Shown piece after piece: positions 6,191 to 8,285 of a stretch of 8,285 nt of DNA; position 1 is the stretch's first letter; every line of letters begins with the position of its first letter. The position numbers were made by a program, and so were the translations under genes. A model generated the notes under the pieces. That model ran no database searches. It was not told the DNA's origin and saw only the letters and a program-made list of their open reading frames with translations. Source of the DNA: JABFRZ01 sp031413955 (GTDB taxonomy: Bacteria > Planctomycetota > UBA1135 > GCA-002686595); the NCBI GenBank assembly GCA_031413955.1, contig JANOGB010000316.1, positions 1-8,285 on the forward strand, read 5' to 3'.

Positions 6191-7680
6191 TCCGCGCGGC
6201 TCGGCTTGGCGCGCAAGCGTTCGAGCTCACGCCGCACGCGCGGATAGGTCGGGTCCTCTTCCAGGGCCGCCAGCAGCTCGGCCTCGGCCTCGGCGCGCGC
6301 CCCAGAGAGCGCGAGCCACTCGGCGCGACGCGCGCGCATCCGGCCGCGGCGGTGGCCAGGGGCGGCCTCGATCGCCGTCGCCATCCGCGCGAGTGCGGCG
6401 TGCGTTTCGCCATCGCTCCACGCCCACTCGGCGAGCTGTGCCAGCGGAGCGTGGGGATAGAGCGCGTGCTCGGCCACCGCGTGGAGCGCGCGGCGCGCGT
6501 CTTCCTTGCGGCTCGCGGCGCGCAACGCGTGCGGGAGCAGACGCCGGGCCTGGAAGAACGCGTTCGGCGCGGCGCAAGCGGACTCGAGTTGCGCGGCGGC
6601 GCCACGCGCGTCACCGCCGGCCAGCAGGACCTTGCCGAGCAGGAGCTCGAAGAGCCCCGGCTCGAGTGCGGCCGAAGCCTCGCTCAGGAGCGCGCGTGCC
6701 TCGGCGAAGGCTCGCGCGCAGGACAGCGCGGCCACCACGGGCACGAGCACGGCGTCGGGCGCGTTCGCTCGCGCCAGGGCCGCACGCGCGGCGCACAGCG
6801 CGCCCGACAGGTTCCGAGCGCCGAGCTCGCGTGCGAAGTCCGCCATCTCCGCGCGCGGGAACGGTCGGCGCGGCGCGCGCGTCGTGCGAGCTCCGGCGCG
6901 CGCGGCGAGCTGGTCGTAGAGCGCCTGGGGTTCGGCCATCCCGATGACGTCCGCCGCTTCGCCGTCGTCGTGGTGCACGAGGCTCTCGTCGTAGGCATCC
7001 GCGAGGCGCCGGATGTCAGGCCCGAGACCGAAGCGCTCGCAGGCCCGGACCACGGCGGCGACGACCTCCGCCTGCGCGCGCTCGAAATCGATCAGCGGAT
7101 AGCCGTGCGCCGCCTGGTCCGCGAGCAACGCGCGGTTGTGCGCCGTCCACAGCGCGAGCCCCTCGGCAACCGGAACGCCGCGCCAGCTGGCGAGCGAGCG
7201 CGCGGCCGCCGCCGGATGGCGTACGACACCCAGGGTCTGAAAAGGCGCCTCTGAGGCGCGCCAGAATGCGAGGCACAGCAGGGTGCGCGGGTCCTTGAGC
7301 AGCGCCGCGCGGCCGTCGATCGCGGTGCTCAGCAGCCGCTCGCGCTCGCGCTCGCGCTCGTCCGCGCTCGTCCAGCGCAGCTCCAATGGCGCGGCCAGCC
7401 AGTGGCCGCCGGAGCGCGCCAGCACCGTCTCGTTCAGCCGCACCAGCGCCAGCGACTCGTGGTGCCCGCGTGCGTTGTCCCAGTTGCGCACGGCGGGCCC
7501 GGCCGAGGCCACGCCGCTCGCCTGCAGCATCCCGGCGACGCAGCTCGTGCCGCTGCGGTGCATGCCGAGCACGAGGATCGCTCGGGGCGATGCCGCGCTC
7601 GCGGGCTCGGCCGGCCCGTTGCGCGCGGAGTCGGAGCTCGCGCGAGACGGAGGGATGTGCTCGGCGGCGTCGTGAAGCAT
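6187..7680 (-). CDS. Sulfotransferase-family protein with C-terminal TPR-like helical repeats
   Basis: A 497-residue protein. The N-terminal P-loop domain (about 33-260) has the PAPS 5'-phosphosulfate loop GMHRSGTS (39-46) and the 3'-phosphate site VVRHPAAAARS (R154 to S162), the spacing typical of sulfotransferases. It would transfer sulfate from PAPS to a sugar, lipid or protein acceptor that cannot be named. Residues about 275-497 are Ala/Leu/Arg-rich helical pairs ending AEAELLAALEEDPTYPRVRRELERL, consistent with TPR repeats, perhaps for acceptor binding. No membrane segment is seen. The start ATG 7680-7678 leaves about 30 residues before the first strand; the ribosome site is poor. Its stop overlaps the next minus-strand gene by GTGA. 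A run of Arg-Glu repeats (about 108-115) comes from a hexanucleotide repeat. Confidence 0.85.
   Translation of the reverse strand: MLHDAAEHIPPSRASSDSARNGPAEPASAASPRAILVLGMHRSGTSCVAGMLQASGVASAGPAVRNWDNARGHHESLALVRLNETVLARSGGHWLAAPLELRWTSADERERERERLLSTAIDGRAALLKDPRTLLCLAFWRASEAPFQTLGVVRHPAAAARSLASWRGVPVAEGLALWTAHNRALLADQAAHGYPLIDFERAQAEVVAAVVRACERFGLGPDIRRLADAYDESLVHHDDGEAADVIGMAEPQALYDQLAARAGARTTRAPRRPFPRAEMADFARELGARNLSGALCAARAALARANAPDAVLVPVVAALSCARAFAEARALLSEASAALEPGLFELLLGKVLLAGGDARGAAAQLESACAAPNAFFQARRLLPHALRAASRKEDARRALHAVAEHALYPHAPLAQLAEWAWSDGETHAALARMATAIEAAPGHRRGRMRARRAEWLALSGARAEAEAELLAALEEDPTYPRVRRELERLRAKPSRAE
7337..7360. repeat. Hexanucleotide tandem repeat (CGCTCG x4)
   Basis: Four exact copies of CGCTCG lie inside the sulfotransferase gene and encode alternating Arg-Glu. 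Copy-number change would keep the frame, so it is not a phase-variation switch. Confidence 0.85.
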
Positions 7681-7710
7681 GAGCTCGGCGAGTGCGATGA
7701 TACGTCGTGC

Positions 7711-7729
7711 AGCCCGGGATCGCCGGGCT
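7711..7729. repeat. Inverted repeat in the divergent intergenic region
   Basis: AGCCCGG (7711-7717) and CCGGGCT (7723-7729) are perfect 7-bp arms around GATCG, 31 bp upstream of the sulfotransferase start and about 90 bp upstream of the possible promoter of the plus-strand gene. It could be an operator serving either gene, or a chance GC-rich palindrome. Confidence 0.3.
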
Positions 7730-7801
7730 CCGCGGCGACCTGCCCCCTCTCCTCACCGTACTGAGCTCGGTCGCGAGCTTGCCCCGTCTCGCGCTCTCCA
7801 C

Positions 7802-7817
7802 TGGCCTGTCCGACGCT
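7802..7817 (+). promoter_or_regulatory. Possible sigma-54 (-24/-12) promoter for the small secreted protein
   Basis: TGGCCTGTCCGACGCT keeps the invariant GG (7803-7804) and GC (7815-7816) at the required 10-bp spacing, plus the flanking T, C and T of the consensus TGGCACG-N4-TTGCW. Four less critical positions differ. Transcription would start near 7828, leaving a short leader that includes the Shine-Dalgarno at 7834. GG-N10-GC is common by chance in GC-rich DNA, so this is suggestive only. No sigma-70-like boxes stand out in the same region. Confidence 0.35.
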
Positions 7818-7833
7818 CACGTTCATTCATCCC

Positions 7834-7840
7834 AAGGAGG
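7834..7840 (+). promoter_or_regulatory. Strong Shine-Dalgarno fixing the start at 7847
   Basis: AAGGAGG ends 6 bases before ATG 7847. It is by far the best ribosome site in the window. It rules out the longer open frame from 7679, whose extra 56 residues are arginine-rich and not export-like. Confidence 0.9.
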
Positions 7841-7846
7841 TTCACG

Positions 7847-8164
7847 ATGATCCACAAGAATTCGCTGATCGCGTTTTTTCTCGGCGTCGCCATGACCCTG
7901 CTCGCAACCTCGATCGGTTCGATGGGGCGACTCTACGCGGAGCCAGCGGACGACGAGGCGGGCGCGGCCGTCGAGGAGCTCGCCGCCGCGAACTGGATGC
8001 ACGTCGGCTGCATCTCCCTAAACTCGGTGTGCTACGACGTGTTCCAGGACAACTCCGGCAACCTCTGGGTGTGCAAGGAGTGCTTCCAGACCAGAAATCC
8101 GGGCCCGGGCAAGTGCCGCAGGTTGACTCAGTACGAGATCAACAACGCCCTCTGGTGCTCCTGA
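7847..8164 (+). CDS. Small exported six-cysteine protein of unknown function
   Basis: A 105-residue protein I do not recognise. Residues 1-31 form a classical signal peptide: a basic n-region (MIHKN), the hydrophobic core SLIAFFLGVAMTLLATSIG, and a likely cleavage after LYA (31) before EPADD. The mature part is an acidic, Ala-rich linker (32-48) followed by a compact domain with six Cys at 55, 62, 76, 79, 90 and 104. Cys76-Lys-Glu-Cys79 is a CxxC and the last Cys is the penultimate residue. Even numbering and export suggest three disulfides; a CxxC...C metal site is the alternative. It is divergent from the sulfotransferase gene (166-bp gap), with its own strong ribosome site, possible sigma-54 promoter and terminator, so it is probably monocistronic. 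Function unknown. Confidence 0.85.
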   Translation: MIHKNSLIAFFLGVAMTLLATSIGSMGRLYAEPADDEAGAAVEELAAANWMHVGCISLNSVCYDVFQDNSGNLWVCKECFQTRNPGPGKCRRLTQYEINNALWCS

Positions 8165-8189
8165 GCGCCGCCGCCGGCGAGTAGCGAGC

Positions 8190-8225
8190 GGGCTCGAGCC
8201 AAGGTTCGAGCCCACCGCTTCTTTT
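8190..8225 (+). terminator. Intrinsic terminator of the small secreted protein gene
   Basis: GGGCTCGA (8190-8197) pairs perfectly with TCGAGCCC (8206-8213). The stem can extend inward through GCC/GGT to a very small loop. The T-rich stretch ttctttt (8219-8225) follows after accgc, 26 nt past the stop codon. Confidence 0.7.
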
Positions 8226-8232
8226 CCAGCAA

Positions 8233-8251
8233 GGCCGGAAGTGTTCCGGTC
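8233..8251. repeat. Inverted repeat ahead of a possible next gene
   Basis: CCGGAA (8235-8240) and TTCCGG (8244-8249) are perfect arms with a GTG loop, extended outward by one G-U and one G-C pair. It has no T-run and lies between the terminator and the possible start at 8267, so it could be an operator or a leader hairpin. Confidence 0.3.
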
Positions 8252-8266
8252 CCTGGAGCGGAAGCC

Positions 8267-8285
8267 ATGCCCGCTCGCGCAGCGG
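8267..8285 (+). CDS. Possible start of a further plus-strand gene, cut by the window edge
   Basis: ATG 8267 has GGAG (8255-8258) 8 bases upstream and reads MPARAA before the window ends. Only six codons are visible, so neither coding status nor identity can be judged. Confidence 0.3.

Noticed and set aside
7679..7846. N-terminal extension of the small secreted protein from 7679
   Set aside because: The 56 added residues are Arg/Pro-rich, would bury the signal peptide, and ignore the strong Shine-Dalgarno at 7834-7840.

Overview
The window is GC-rich, densely coding bacterial DNA. Six consecutive genes or gene remnants lie on the minus strand and a small secreted-protein gene lies divergently on the plus strand at the right. 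The high GC, the sigma-54-type response regulator, the MEP-pathway IspG, the short cysteine-rich exported protein and a selenoprotein fit a free-living Gram-negative bacterium of a Planctomycetota- or Myxococcota-like kind. That placement is inference; no taxonomic marker gene is present.

Layout in the direction of minus-strand transcription, right to left: a PAPS-dependent sulfotransferase-like protein with a helical-repeat C-terminus (7680-6187); overlapping its stop by GTGA, the 5' part of a small membrane-protein gene (6190 onward) that is broken by an apparent +1 frameshift in a C5 run and by a 113-bp REPIN-like double inverted repeat (5864-5976); the in-frame remainder of that gene, an aspartyl-protease-like C-terminal piece with a terminal membrane anchor (5909-5487); ispG (5437-4298); a membrane histidine kinase (4252-2561) joined by an ATGA overlap to its sigma-54-activator response regulator (2564-1242); an intergenic stretch packed with small perfect inverted repeats (1100-1241); and a thioredoxin-fold protein (1099-98).

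The thioredoxin-fold gene is the main discovery. It is split by an in-frame UGA (829-827), but the reading frame and the protein similarity run straight through it. The UGA falls at the position of the catalytic Cys of a thioredoxin motif (Cys-Sec-Thr-Asn-Ala-Arg), and a strong hairpin with GU in its loop begins 15 nt downstream, as expected of a bacterial SECIS element. I read it as one 333-residue selenoprotein that an ordinary gene caller would split into two or cut short.

On the plus strand, 7847-8164 encodes a 105-residue exported protein with six cysteines. It has a strong Shine-Dalgarno, a plausible sigma-54 -24/-12 element and a good intrinsic terminator, so it is a self-contained transcription unit. 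A possible next gene starts at 8267 and runs off the window. The first ~97 bases hold no gene I can assign with confidence.
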